In this document: one piece after another, positions 1 to 11,284 of the stretch
How positions within the stretch are numbered: position 1 is the stretch's first letter
Layout of the letters: each line of letters begins with the position of its first letter
DNA from: Megalobrama amblycephala
Taxonomy: Eukaryota; Chordata; Actinopteri; Cypriniformes; Xenocyprididae
Direction: 5' to 3'
Length of the DNA: 64,000 nt
Assembly (NCBI RefSeq): GCF_018812025.1
Contig: NC_063052.1
Location: 14,768,001 to 14,832,000 of the forward strand
Notes under the pieces: generated by a model
What the model saw: only the letters and a program-made list of their open reading frames with translations
What the model was told of the DNA's origin: nothing
The model's database searches: none
Position numbers and translations under genes: made by a program

Positions 1-127
1 GTCCTAGCAAATGCATGATTAGAGTTGATTGAAGTTTTTAATGTTTAAATGAAATGGCTTCTAAACCATGGACATACAAGAACTGTGTTAGCAGTCCAAA
101 ATCACTGTACTACAACCAGTTTACTAC

Positions 128-203
128 TCCAAGTAAGGCAGAGCATTCTGGGTTGTGTAAATGTAATAGAATATTGCTTATAGATGAATTGTGCGGCGTA
201 TGG
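128..203 (+). repeat. Remnant of array-flanking repeat unit, copy 1
   Basis: A short stretch around 'gcagagcattctgggt' and 'ttgcttatagatgaat' recurs with few changes at about 2629-2697 and 5576-5640. In copies 1 and 2 it sits directly before a (TGGA)n array. This suggests that a unit made of flank plus array was tandemly duplicated. The remaining 5' part of the unit is not recognisable in copy 1. Confidence 0.75.
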
Positions 204-1288
204 ATGGATGGATAAAACAATAGATGATAGATAAAATGGTGGATGGATAGAATAATGGATGAACTGATGGAATCTATCGAATGATGGATGGATGGATGGA
301 TGGAACGATAAATGGATGGATAAAACAGTGCATGGATGGATGGATGGATGGAATGATACATGGATGGATAAAACGAATGATGGATGATGGATGGATGGAA
401 AGATAGATCGTTATAACGGTAGATGTATGGACAGAATGATGGATGGAACGATAAATGGATGGATAAAACAGTGGATGGATGGAATAGATGGATAAATGGA
501 TGGATGGAATAGATGGATAGATGGATGGAATAGATGGATGGAATAGATGGATGGATGGATGGATGGATGGAATAGATGGATGGATGGATGGAATAGATGG
601 ATGGAAAAGATGGATAGATGGATGGATAGATGGATGGATGGAATAGATGGATAGATGGATGGAATAGATGGATGGATGGATGGAATAGATGGATGGAATA
701 GATGGATGGATGGATAAAACAGTGGATGGATGGAATAGATGGATAAATGGATGGATGGAATAGATGGATAGATGGATGGATAGATGGATGGATGGAATAG
801 ATGGATAGATGGATGGAATAGATGGATGGATGGATGGAATAGATGGATGGAATAGATGGATGGATGGATGGATGGATGGAATAGATGGATGGATGGATGG
901 AATAGATGGATGGAATAGATGGATAGATGGATGGAATAGATGGATGGATGGATGGAATAGATGGATGGAATAGATGGATAGATGGATGGATGGAATAGAT
1001 GGATAGATGGATGGATGGAATAATACATGATGGATAAAACGATGAATGATGGATAGAATGATGGACGGATAGAACAATAGAACGATGGATGGATGGATGA
1101 TGATAGATGGAACAATAGATCGATATAACAGTAGATGTAAGGACAGAATGATGGATGGATGGATGGATGGATGGATGGATGGATGAAATGATAGATGGAT
1201 GGATAAAACAATGGATGATAGACAAAATGATGGACGAATGGATAGAATGATGGATGGATAGAACGATGGATGCATGGATGGATATAAT
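201..1288. repeat. Imperfect (TGGA)n microsatellite array 1
   Basis: About 1.1 kb of TGGA tetranucleotides, interrupted by variants such as 'aatagatggatggatgg', 'gataaaac' and 'gaatgatgg'. The plus strand is strongly purine-rich. All reading frames stay open because the repeat unit contains few stops, so open frames here ([10 protein letters not shown]-like translations on the minus strand) are not genes. The interruptions are themselves repeated, which points to local amplification of longer sub-blocks. Confidence 0.95.
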
Positions 1289-1435
1289 GAATTGAAGCTT
1301 AGTGAATTATTAAACATTACACTTTTGTCTCTGGCTGAAACAGTATGAAGTTATTCTCTGTACACAACTAATATCTGGTCGAACGATCAACAAAATGTGG
1401 ACCTTGAAGAAGATCCAGAACAGGTCGATGTTATA

Positions 1436-1855
1436 CTAAAAAGAAGTTATTGACAAACTGATATACTGGCTGAGCACAAGAGTCTTGAAACAAAGGGCAT
1501 GGAGCAGAAGTCTAAAAAAACATGATAAAAATGTTGGTATCAGAAAGTACAAGAACATAAACATGCATTTCAGTAGAGTGCACTTCTGGAGCACTGGGCT
1601 TCTGGAAACCTCGACCCAAACACAGCCAGATTTGGTGCAACAGATAGCGATAAATGTACGAACACAGACACATTCACTCCTCGGCTTAGCCGGACAACAA
1701 TTTCCACTCTCGAGTGCCAAGCCAGAATCCATGATGTCCCGAAAATACTCCCTCTGACAATTCAAAGGCCATTCGGTTTCATCCCGAATGCAAAAGGGAG
1801 ATAGCAGGATTATTAACAGAGGAAACATGAGGACGAGCACAACAAGGGTCTTCAT
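1436..1855 (-). CDS. Hypothetical small cysteine-rich ORF with signal-peptide-like start
   Basis: A minus-strand ORF of 139 codons counted from the inner start MKTLVVLVLMFPLLIILLSP. The first 20 or so residues are strongly hydrophobic and resemble a signal peptide or membrane anchor. A cysteine-rich stretch follows (FCIRDE, NCQREY, NCCPAKP, CVCVRTF, CCTKSGC), then a second hydrophobic stretch near residues 90-125 (KCMFMFLYFLIPTFLSCFF). An upstream in-frame ATG at 1891 adds 12 residues. I do not recognise a family. The ORF lies in a non-repetitive island between the two TGGA arrays. It could be a real secreted peptide exon, a 3' exon read past its splice site, or chance. No splice structure, conservation or expression can be seen from here. 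Confidence 0.2.
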   Translation of the reverse strand: MKTLVVLVLMFPLLIILLSPFCIRDETEWPLNCQREYFRDIMDSGLALESGNCCPAKPRSECVCVRTFIAICCTKSGCVWVEVSRSPVLQKCTLLKCMFMFLYFLIPTFLSCFFRLLLHALCFKTLVLSQYISLSITSF

Positions 1856-1891
1856 TTTATTAAAAGAGCCCCAGAGTCTCGTAAGGTACAT

Positions 1892-2374
1892 TAAATAAGA
1901 AGCGGTCCGCTCTCATGAGAAAACATCTGCGATATGAAGACTAGCCGTAGGATAGAAGGCAACAGTAACTCAAAAAAAAATTTCAACTAATCAAATGGTT
2001 GATCCTTTGGGGGGGGAGCACATCTCTGAGAGGAAATGTGTGTTAGAGGAGGGTTGGAGGGGACAAAAACAAATGACTGAACACTTCAAAACAGCGAAAT
2101 ATGTGTGCATTCCAGTACACGGCACAGTTTTGACCACAAAGCAGATTTTGCAAGGACAAATGAGTTGCATGAGAATAAAAAAGAAACAGAAAAGATGTAA
2201 AAAGAAGAAAGGGAAAAAAAAAAAAAAAGAGACAAAAAACGCACAAACCCAAAGCCCCTAAAACACTTGAAACAACAACACAAAAAACAAGATAATGAGA
2301 GTCTAGCTGACGGCATCCTGTAATTAAATGGATTTTCATACGGAAAAAAACACCACTCTAAAAAAATATAAAAC
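1892..2374. other. Non-repetitive spacer, no gene seen
   Basis: Unique sequence between the small ORF and the second flank unit. It includes an A-rich run at about 2205-2235. Short ORFs here are low-complexity (lysine- or phenylalanine-rich) and come from the A-run. Confidence 0.5.
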
Positions 2375-2697
2375 AAGGCCAAACCCACCGATTTTGCACG
2401 ATCTGAGACCTTCTTAACTTCTTGACTTCTTCTGTGGACACTTCAAATGTTGTGGTTTACAAGCAGAAAAACAAGCGGGCTGAAAATGGCAGATCTGCAC
2501 AGCAATGTTGGCGCCTCCATTTCAAAATGCTAATGTTAAAGTATTACCAAAAAAAGAAATGATTAAACGCTGTTAAATTTAACCAGTACAACATCAGCGT
2601 CACCCTCCATCACCCAAAGGTCAGAACAGTAAAGCAGAGCATTCTGGGTCGTGTAAATGTTATAGACTATTGCTTATAGATGAATGGTGCGGCTTAT
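2375..2697 (+). repeat. Array-flanking repeat unit, copy 2
   Basis: About 300 bp nearly identical to 5290-5640. It includes 'gcacgatctgagacc', 'acaagcgggctgaaaatgg' and 'ggtgcggctta'. It leads directly into array 2. Together the copies bracket array 2 as direct repeats about 2.95 kb apart. Confidence 0.9.
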
Positions 2698-5175
2698 GGA
2701 TGGATGGATAGATGATAGATAGAATGGTGGATGGATAGAATGATGGATGAATTGATGGAACGATAGATCGATATAATGATAGATGTATGGACAGAATGAT
2801 GGATGAATTGATGGAACGATAGATAGATATAATGATAGATGGATGGACAGAATGATGAATGGATGCATGGACAGAATGATGGATGGATGGGTGGATGGAT
2901 GGACGGACAGACGGATGGATGGACCAATACATGATAGAACAATGGATGGATAAAATGATACATGATACATGATGGATGGATGGATGGATGGAACAACAGA
3001 TGACAGACAGAACGATAAATGGATGGATGGAACAATAGATGATAGATAGAACAATGGATGGATAAAATGTTAGATAGAATGATGGATGGATGGAATGATA
3101 CATGGATGGATACAACGATGGATGATGGATAGAACAATAGATAGAACAATCAATGTATGGATGATGGATGGAACGATAGATCAATATAATGGTAGATGTA
3201 TGACAGAATGATGGACGGATGGATGGAACGATAGATGAATGGATAAAACTGGATGGATGGATGGAACAACAGATAATAGACAGAACGATGGATGGATGGA
3301 TGGATGGAATGACAGATGGCTGGATAGAACAACTGATGATGATAGAACGATGGATGACAGGACGATGAATGGATGGATGGTATAATGATAGATGGATGGT
3401 TGGATGGATAGATGGATGGTAGAATGATAGATGAATAGAACAACAGATGATAGAACAATGGATGGATAGAACGACAGATGGATGGAATGATGGATGGATG
3501 GAACGATGGATGGATGGATGGATGATGGATGGATGGATAGAACAACTGATGATGATAGAACGATGGATGGACAGGACGATGAATGGATGGGTATAATGAT
3601 AGATGGATGGATGGTTGGTTGGATGGATGGATGGTAGAATGATAGATGAATAGAACAATAGATGATAGAACAATGGATGGCTAGAATGACAGATGGCTGG
3701 ATAGAACAACTGATGATGATAGAACGATGGATGGACAGGACGATAAATGGATGGATGGATGGATGGATGGGTATAATGATAGATGGATGGATGGTTGGAT
3801 GGATGGATGGATGGATGCATGGAACAATGAAATAGATGGATGGATGGATGGATAGATAGATGGATGGTAGAATGATAGATGAATAGAACAATAGATGATA
3901 GATAGAACAATGGATGGATACAACAACAGATGGATGGATGGATGGATGGAATGACAGATGGATGGATAGAACAACTGATGATGATAGAACGATGGATGGA
4001 CAGGACGATGAATGGATGGATGGATGGATGGGTATAATGATAGATGGATGGATGGTTGGATGGATGGATGGATGGATGCATGGAACAATGAAATAGATAG
4101 ATGGATGGATGGATGGATGGATGGATAGATAGATGGTAGAATGATAGATGAATAGAACAATAGATGATAGATAGAACAATAGATGGATACAACAACAGAT
4201 GGATGGATGGATGGATGGATGGATGGATGGATGGATGGATGGATGGATGGATGGATGGATGGATGGAATGACAGATGGATGGATAGAACAACTGATGATG
4301 ATAGAACGATGGATGGACAGGACGATGGATGGACAGGACGATGAATGGATGGATGGATGGATGGGTATAATGATAGATGGATGGATGGTTGGATGGATGG
4401 ATGGATGGATGCATGGAACAATGAAATAGATAGATGGATGGATGGATGGATGGATGGATAGATAGATGGTAGAATGATAGATGAATAGAACAATAGATGA
4501 TAGATAGAACAATAGATGGATACAACAACAGATGGATGGATGGATGGATGGATGGATGGATGGATGGATGGATGGATGGAATGACAGATGGATGGATAGA
4601 ACAACTGATGATGATAGAACGATGGATGGACAGGACGATGGATGGACAGGACGATGAATGGATGGATAGATGGATGGATGGATGGTAGAATGATAGATGA
4701 ATAGTTAGAACAATAGATGATAGATAGAATGATGGATGGATAGAACGACAGATGGATGGATGTATGGATGGATGGATGGATGGATGGAACAATGGATGGA
4801 TAGAACAATAGATTATGGATAGAAGGATGGATAATAGATAGAATGATGGATGGATGGATGGATAGAATGAAAGATGGATGGATAGAACAATAGATTATGG
4901 ATAGAAGGATGGATAATAGATAGAATGATGGATGGATAGATGGATGGATGGATAGAATGAAAGATGGATGGATAGAACAATAGATTATGGATAGAAGGAT
5001 GGATAATAGATAGAATGATGGATGATGGATAGTGACAGATGTAAGGTTAGAACAATAGACGACAGAACAATGGATGGATAGAACGATGGATGCAAGGAAC
5101 GATAGATCGATATAACGATAGATGTATGGACAGAATGATGGATGATGAAATGATAGAACAATAGATGATGGATGG
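2698..5175. repeat. Imperfect (TGGA)n array 2 with higher-order repeats
   Basis: About 2.5 kb of TGGA-derived sequence. A marker phrase, 'aactgatgatgatagaac', recurs near 3330, 3545, 3708, 3972, 4289 and 4602, giving higher-order units of about 160-320 bp. A second phrase, 'gattatggatagaagg', recurs near 4812, 4891 and 4983 with an 80-92 bp period. The longest uninterrupted TGGA runs are near 4200-4265 and 4530-4580. The open frames on both strands (up to 710 codons) are repeat translations. Confidence 0.95.
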
Positions 5176-5194
5176 AATCCAAATTGACTATAAA

Positions 5195-5276
5195 TGTCAC
5201 ATGATCCTTCAGAAATCATTCTAATATGCTGATTTGCTGCTGAAGAAACATTAATGATTATTATGAATGTTGAAAA
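5195..5276 (+). mobile_element. Fragment of the ACCGTTCAAAAG-type MITE
   Basis: A short piece containing 'cacatgatccttcagaaatc' and 'tgatttgctgctgaagaaac'. This is the central motif of a dispersed element found at least eight more times in the window (for example 21632-22028 and 49985-50912). Confidence 0.8.
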
Positions 5277-5289
5277 CTAAAAAAATGTG

Positions 5290-5640
5290 AAAAGGTCAAA
5301 CCCACCAAGAGCGCATGAAACACTTCTCTTTTTTTTTTTGCACGATCTGAGACCTTCTTAACTTGACTTGACTTCTTCTGTGGACACTTCAAATGTTGTG
5401 GTTTACAAGCAGAAAAACAAGCGGGCTGAAAATGGCAGATCTGCACAGCAATGTTGGCGCCTCCATTTCAAAATGCTAATGTTAAAGTATTACCAAAAAA
5501 AGAAATGATTAAACGCTGTTAAATTTAACCAGTACAACATCAGCGTCACCCTCCATCACCCAAAGGTCAGAACAGTAAAGCAGAGCATTCTGGGTCATGT
5601 AAATGTAATAGACTATTGCTTATAGATGAATGGTGCGGCT
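5290..5640 (+). repeat. Array-flanking repeat unit, copy 3
   Basis: The downstream copy of the unit at 2375-2697, ending at 'ggtgcggctt'. No TGGA array follows, so this may be the original unexpanded flank or the right boundary of the duplication. Confidence 0.9.
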
Positions 5641-6430
5641 TGTTGTGGACAAACGTGCTATTTTACAAGCAACCGAACTTACAATTTTCACTTAACAAAC
5701 TCTAAAATAGAAAAAAAAAAAAACAGAGAATAATACGATAGTAACTTTAGGGAGGACAAACAATCACACAACATGCTCAAAACATGATAGCAATCCAACA
5801 GAAACGCCCTGGCAACCGTATTATAGTGATTTACTGCCGAAAAATGTCGTTTTTGTGTCCAAATGAAACGTTTCAATCCTTCTTTCACAGGAACAGACAC
5901 GTCTCACATTTCTCCTGTATCATCAACTGTGGTCATTTAAAAGTAACCGTAACACAACCTCAGACTAAATTTACCCCTAATACATGACTAATGACTCAAC
6001 TGCAGTAATAAAGAAAGTGAGTCAGCTGACAGCTCACCATGTGACTGTTTGGAGTGTCTCAATGCTCCAGCGCAGTATTAAAAACAGGCCTGTGTTGTGC
6101 TAATCGGCTCGTTCTGTCCCCTGCATGAGGCGCTGGGTTCAGGGCTGAGGTTTGTGAGCTCACACAGGGCCCGTCCCAAATGGCACCCAGTCTACATTTT
6201 ATTTGAAGCACGGCCTGCTGGGTAATAGTACACTGTGAAGTCCACGCCAGTGTAAAAGGGCACATCGTGCCTTTCGTGAGCACCTTGAAATGTCAAACGG
6301 GACACCCCGCGACCGCAAATACACATCAGGAGCGGCGTTTGGGACGGGGACCAGAGTCATTCTGGGATAGATGTGAACGCAGGAGAAGTTTATTTTAGAT
6401 ACTGATGAAAAGCATCATTATGTCCTGAAA
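5641..6430. other. Non-repetitive stretch, no gene seen
   Basis: Unique sequence. The part at 6060-6360 is more GC-rich than its surroundings and has phrases such as 'gtcccaaatggcacc' and 'tttgggacggggacc' that could be a degraded short inverted repeat. I see no coding exon. Confidence 0.4.
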
Positions 6431-7990
6431 ATCTGTAAGTTTTTTCTCAATAAAATCAAACATTTTTATAGATAATTAGTGATTAATATTCAATTAAGAT
6501 TAATAAAGCATTTATCGGCTGAATAAAATGTTCAAAATGAACCTTTTCCCTCAATAAAACAAGATAAAATATTTTCAATGATAATTAGTGATGAATATTC
6601 AATCACTATCAAAATAATCATTATTAATAAAATATTTATTGGCTGAAAAATGTTCAAAATGTGCAAAATAAACCTGTTTTTTCTTAAACGGAACATTAAA
6701 ATGATTTTAATGATATTTAGAGATAAATAATTATCAACAAAAGAACAAAAATTATTAATAAAACATTTATTGACTGAATAAAATTGTAAAAATGAACCGG
6801 TTTTTTCCTCAATAAAATAAAATAAATATTTTGAACAAAAATTAGTAAAAATATTCAATGATTACCCACAAATTAATAATAATTATTGATAAACATTTAT
6901 TGGCTACGGAAGAGGATTAGGGCCAATCAATAATAAAAAAATAAAACCATCTCGAGATTAAAGTTGTTAAATTTCGAGAAAAAAGTCGAGATAAAATGTT
7001 GAGAATAAACTCGTTAAATTACGAGAAAAAAGTCATTAAATTACGAGAACAAATTCGTTAAATTATGAGAAAAATGTCGTTACATTTCAAGAAAAAAGTC
7101 AAGATAAAATGTTGAGAATAAACTCGTTAAATTACGAGAACAAATTCGTTAAATTTCAAGAAAAAAGTCGAGATAAAATGTTGAGAATAAACTCGTTAAA
7201 TTTCTCATAATTTAATGAATTTGTTCTCGTAATTTAACGACTTTTTTTCTCATAATTTAAGGAGTTTATTCTCAATATTTTATCTTGACCTTTTTCTCGA
7301 AATTTAACGAGTCTTTTCTCGTAATTTAACGAGTTTATTCTCAACATTTTATTTCGACTTTTTTCTCTAAATTTAACGAGTTTTTTCTCGAAACTTAACA
7401 ACTTTAATCTCGAGATGGTTTTATTTTTTTATTATTGCTTGGCCCTAATCCTCTTCCGTAATTGGCTGAATTAAATGTTCAAAATGAACCTCTTTTTTCT
7501 CAATAAAACTGAACATTTTATATAATAATTAGTGAGAAATATTCAATAATTATTAGCAAATAAATAATGATTATTAATAAAAATGTATTGGCTGAATAAA
7601 ATGTTCAAAATGTGCAAAATGAACCTGTTTATTCTTAATCAGAACATTTTAAATGATAATTAGTGATAAATATTCAATAATTGTCAACAAATGAACAAAG
7701 ATTTTTAATAAAACATTTATAGACTGAATAAAATGAACCTGTTTTTCTTCAATAAAATAGAACATTTTGAATGATAATTAGTGATAAATAATTATTAGCA
7801 AATGAATAATTTATTGGCTGAATAAAATGTTCAAAATGTGCAAAATAAACCTGTTTTTTCTGAACAAAAAATATTTTGAATGAAAAAGAAGAGAAATCTT
7901 ATGAAAATTAGTGATAAATAGATAAGGGTTATTAACAAATGAATGACGATTATTAATAAAAACATTTATTGGCTGAATAAAATGTTCAAA
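6430..7990. repeat. AT-rich tandem repeat, about 130 bp unit
   Basis: Degenerate tandem copies of a unit built around 'tggctgaataaaatgttc', 'tgataattagtgataaata' and 'aataaaacattta'. Unit starts are near 6515, 6640, 6770, 6901 (interrupted), 7463, 7588, 7720, 7812 and 7970. The same units reappear at 8690-9230 and 12010-12430. The array is interrupted by an inserted element at 6905-7460. Confidence 0.85.
6905..7460. mobile_element. 556 bp fold-back MITE with 6 bp target duplication
   Basis: The ends are perfect inverted repeats: 'tacggaagaggattagggcc' at the left and its complement at the right. The interior is a long palindrome built from short units such as 'cgttaaattacgagaa' and 'aaagtcgagataaaatg'. 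The flanking host unit reads 'attggc' at both 6899-6904 and 7461-7466, giving a 6 bp direct repeat. Neighbouring uninterrupted units ('attggctgaata') serve as empty sites. There is no transposase ORF, so it is non-autonomous. The superfamily is uncertain. Confidence 0.85.
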
Positions 7991-8446
7991 ATGCACCTGG
8001 CCACCATGGCACTAGTTGCTCTTTTCCCACAGATGTGTTTTTTATGGAGTGGTGGATAAATAAGCACAGGATCACAGGTGACACGTGCCGATGCGTTTTC
8101 TTCACACACTGAATCCTGGAGCAGCGGCCCGCGATGCCACGGCCCGGCACCTGGAGTGCTAATGAGAGGCTCCGTCTCTTGGTCCTGTTCTTCATTTCTT
8201 TTCCCCTTTTTCTGATACAAGGCTCCTGTCTCACAGCCGTGTTAGATCAATTCAGACAGTGACAGCTTGTCAGGTCTCTGCGACAGTCCGGAAAAATGTG
8301 TGAAGATCCGCTTCCTCACTCAAAAACCATGCAAATTAAAGATCTCCGCACGCTTATAGCGTTAGGTCACCCAAAATGAAAATTCAAGGAATGCAAAAAC
8401 ATTACATTTCTGACCAATACCAATATTATTTTCATATTATGGCCAT
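7991..8446. other. Non-repetitive stretch, no gene seen
   Basis: A moderately GC-rich unique segment lying between tandem-repeat blocks. Two short overlapping minus-strand ORFs (about 80 codons) are present but have no recognisable features. It could be a conserved non-coding element; this is not testable here. Confidence 0.35.
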
Positions 8447-9113
8447 AAATGTCTCATAGTAAAATTTTATACAATTTTGCCCAAATAAATTAAATATAAA
8501 ATACAATACAAGTAAAAATAAATATAAAATACAAATATATATATTTTTACATTTTTTTTCTTTTTTTAAATAAGTCTCACCAAGGATGCATTTATTTAAT
8601 TACAGTAAAAACATTAATATTGTGAAATATTACAATTATTGAGTTACTGAGCATTAGATGAGGTAAAGGTAAAATGAAAATCAAATTATTAACAACAATT
8701 ATTAATAAAACATTTATTGACTAAATAAAATGTTCAAAATTTGCAAAATTAAGCTGTTTTTCCTCAATAAAATAAAACATTTTCAAAGATAATTAGTTAG
8801 AAATATTCAATGATTCTTAATAAATGAATAATGATTATTAATAAAACATTTATTGGCTGAATAATATGTTCAAAAATGTGCAAAATGAACCTGTTTCTTC
8901 TTAAACAGAACATTTTAAATGATAATTAGTGATAAAAATTCAATAATTATCAACAAACGAACAATTAGTAATAAAAATAAATAAATTGGCGGAATAAAAT
9001 GTTCAAAATGTGCAAAATTAAGCTGTTTTTCCTCAATAAAATAAAACATTTTCAACAATAATTAGTGAGAAATATTCAATGATTATGAATAAAACATTTA
9101 TTGGCTAAATAAT
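8447..9113. repeat. Duplicated block, copy 1 (partner 11738-12429)
   Basis: Begins 'aaatgtctcatagtaaaatt' and runs through an ACCGTTC-MITE-like arm (8566-8640) into tandem 130 bp units, ending at 'tattggctaaa'. The same order is found at 11738-12429, so this is one block present twice rather than independent repeats. Confidence 0.85.
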
Positions 9114-9231
9114 ATGTTCAAAAATGTGCAAAATGAACCTCTTTCTTCTTAAACAGAGCATTTTAAATGACAATTAGTGATAAAAATTCAATAATTAATC
9201 AACAAATGAACAATTATCAATAAAACGTTTA

Positions 9232-9340
9232 ATATCAGTAACTCAATAATTGTAATATTTCACAATATTAATGTTTTCTATTTTTGTAATGTACATATAT
9301 AATGTATTTATGATTAAATAAATGCATTGGTGAGCAAAAA
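9232..9340 (-). mobile_element. Inverted arm of an ACCGTTC-type MITE
   Basis: 'caataattgtaatatttcac' to 'aaataaatgcattggtgagc' is the inverse of the arm at 8566-8640. The two arms enclose the tandem units at 8690-9230. This suggests that the tandem units expanded inside such an element. Confidence 0.6.
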
Positions 9341-10690
9341 AATTGAAGAAATTAGCACAATTAAATATCCAATATCAACAAAAATACACTATAAAATGAA
9401 GTTACCGACGTGTAGAAAATTCTGCCATCTTTACCTTTATGTCGTTTGAAACTTTTAAGAATTATATATTTCTGTGGAACGCAAAACATGTCATGAAAAG
9501 ATCCTCTTTCAACCAACACCTGTGACGGATATACGTATGAACGGTTTAATAACATTTATTTTGAGAATATACATTTCCGTAAGGACGTCACAAGCGCTTT
9601 CTGAATCTATACTATGAACTTCATCAGCACTGAAGATCAGAGCTCAAAAACCTTGACCTTTTTCTTCTCCTCTTCACACTTTTTTCTTTAAGCCTACAAT
9701 TATATAGCTAACATCCAACATCCGTTTGTCCGTGTACTACATTCTTCTCTGTTCATCCTATTGATGAGAACATTCACAAGCAGAAATAGCAGACACGTCG
9801 AAGCCGAGGTCACACTTGCACGTTGCACCAACCTACACAAAGATGTGAAGTAGTAAAAACAGAAAGGTAGCGTTTAGGTATAGAGCTATGGCGCCATCTA
9901 GTGTCAGCATTCTCCTGCTCATGTGCTGATTAAATCAGAACATCTACTTGTAAATCTGTGTGATCTGCAGGCAATCACCGACACACACATGTAAACACAC
10001 AAACAAGCACGTAATCAGCGAGGCAAATAAAACAAACAAGCGTGCTACTGGTTTCCATAATTCATAAAATATGGCATAAATTGAATCTGAATCAAACAGG
10101 AGACATTCCAGGCTGTTTGGCTAAAGTCTTAAGCTTGACACGGCCCGTACACGTCCCTCAACAAAGACACAGTGTCAATATGTCCCCGGCGCTTAACAGC
10201 ATCATGTCCTGAGGCCTTTCTCTCTGCTAGGCAGGCTGAACTAAGCCGTCGTAACCCCTTCAGCTCGCGGGCCGCCTCAGTGCTCGCTGTGCCCCTCGGG
10301 AAGCGCGAGGTGTATCTCTCTCTCTCTCTCTCTCTCCGTTACTCCATGGTCCCTGCCTCCTAATTACACCAGAGGAATCATCTACAGCACATCACAAGCC
10401 CCAGCCGATCTGTCAATCATATTTCTGCTGAGCAGCAGGGCGTTGCTTTTGCCCTGAGGAGATGGAGAAGGAAAGAGAGCTAAAGGAGATCGACACCTCC
10501 ATCCTTTCTGTTTCACAGCACTGCTGTGGTTTGATCTACTCACATTTGTTGTTTTGATTCAATATCATACCCAGGTTATTCTAAAATCTTTTCAAACGTT
10601 TTCAAACAGCGTATCAAATCTATTAATTTATTCAAAATACATTAAAAATGCAATTCATAAACTACTGTGAAAAAAGTGGGGTTGGTATTT
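9341..10690. other. Intronic or intergenic stretch, no gene seen
   Basis: Unique sequence with a short (TC)n run at about 10315-10336. The segment at 10130-10480 is GC-richer, with an ORF of 63 codons that runs through the TC repeat. No exon, RNA gene or complete transposon could be supported. Confidence 0.4.
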
Positions 10691-10699
10691 TTTTAAATT

Positions 10700-11115
10700 T
10701 TTTTTTTTTTTTTTTTGCTCACCAAGGCTGCATTTATTTGATCAAAAATACAATAAAAATTATGAAATATTTTTACAATTTAAATATAGCTGTTTTCTAT
10801 GTGAATATATAGTAAAGTGTAATTTATTCCTGTGATCAAATCTGAATTTTCAGCATCATTACTCCAGTCTTCAGTGTCACATGATCCTTCAGAAATCATT
10901 CGGATATGATGATTTGCTGCTCAAGAAACATTTATGATTATTATCAATGTTGAAAACAGTTGTGCTGCTTCATATTTTTGTGGAAACTGTGATTCTTTGA
11001 TGAATGGAAAGTTCAAAAGAACAACACTGATTTGAAATAGAAATATTTTGTGATAAAGTATATATTTTGAGCAAAATTTCTTCACTGCTAAATCATTAAA
11101 AAAAAATGTGTTTGC
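10700..11115 (+). mobile_element. ACCGTTCAAAAG-type MITE, truncated
   Basis: Contains the ordered motifs of this family: 'gctcaccaaggctgcattta', 'tgaattttcagcatcattac', 'cacatgatccttcagaaatc', 'gatgatttgctgctcaagaa' and 'gaaagttcaaaagaaca'. Neither terminal inverted repeat is clear. Confidence 0.85.
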
Positions 11116-11284
11116 CAAATCGAAGACACATGGTCAAAGCACCATGCATAAAAAATACCTTTTTTATGAGAAGGCATGGTTAAATCAGGTTGTAAAATGT
11201 CATTTGGTGTGATTCCACATATTTATGAATGAATAAATTCATGATTATTTGTTAAAAATATATATTTTTTTACCTTGAAAATGT

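Noticed and set aside
110..1317. Long minus-strand ORFs rich in [10 protein letters not shown]
   Set aside because: All are translations of the (TGGA)n array in different frames; the repeat has few stops. Not genes.
1956..1980. Short match to a Tc1 transposon phrase ('aaggcaacagtaactcaa')
   Set aside because: Only about 20 bp, without neighbouring transposon sequence. Probably chance.
2660..5219. ORFs of up to 710 codons on both strands
   Set aside because: Same cause: translation of the second TGGA array. No start context, composition or domain supports a protein.
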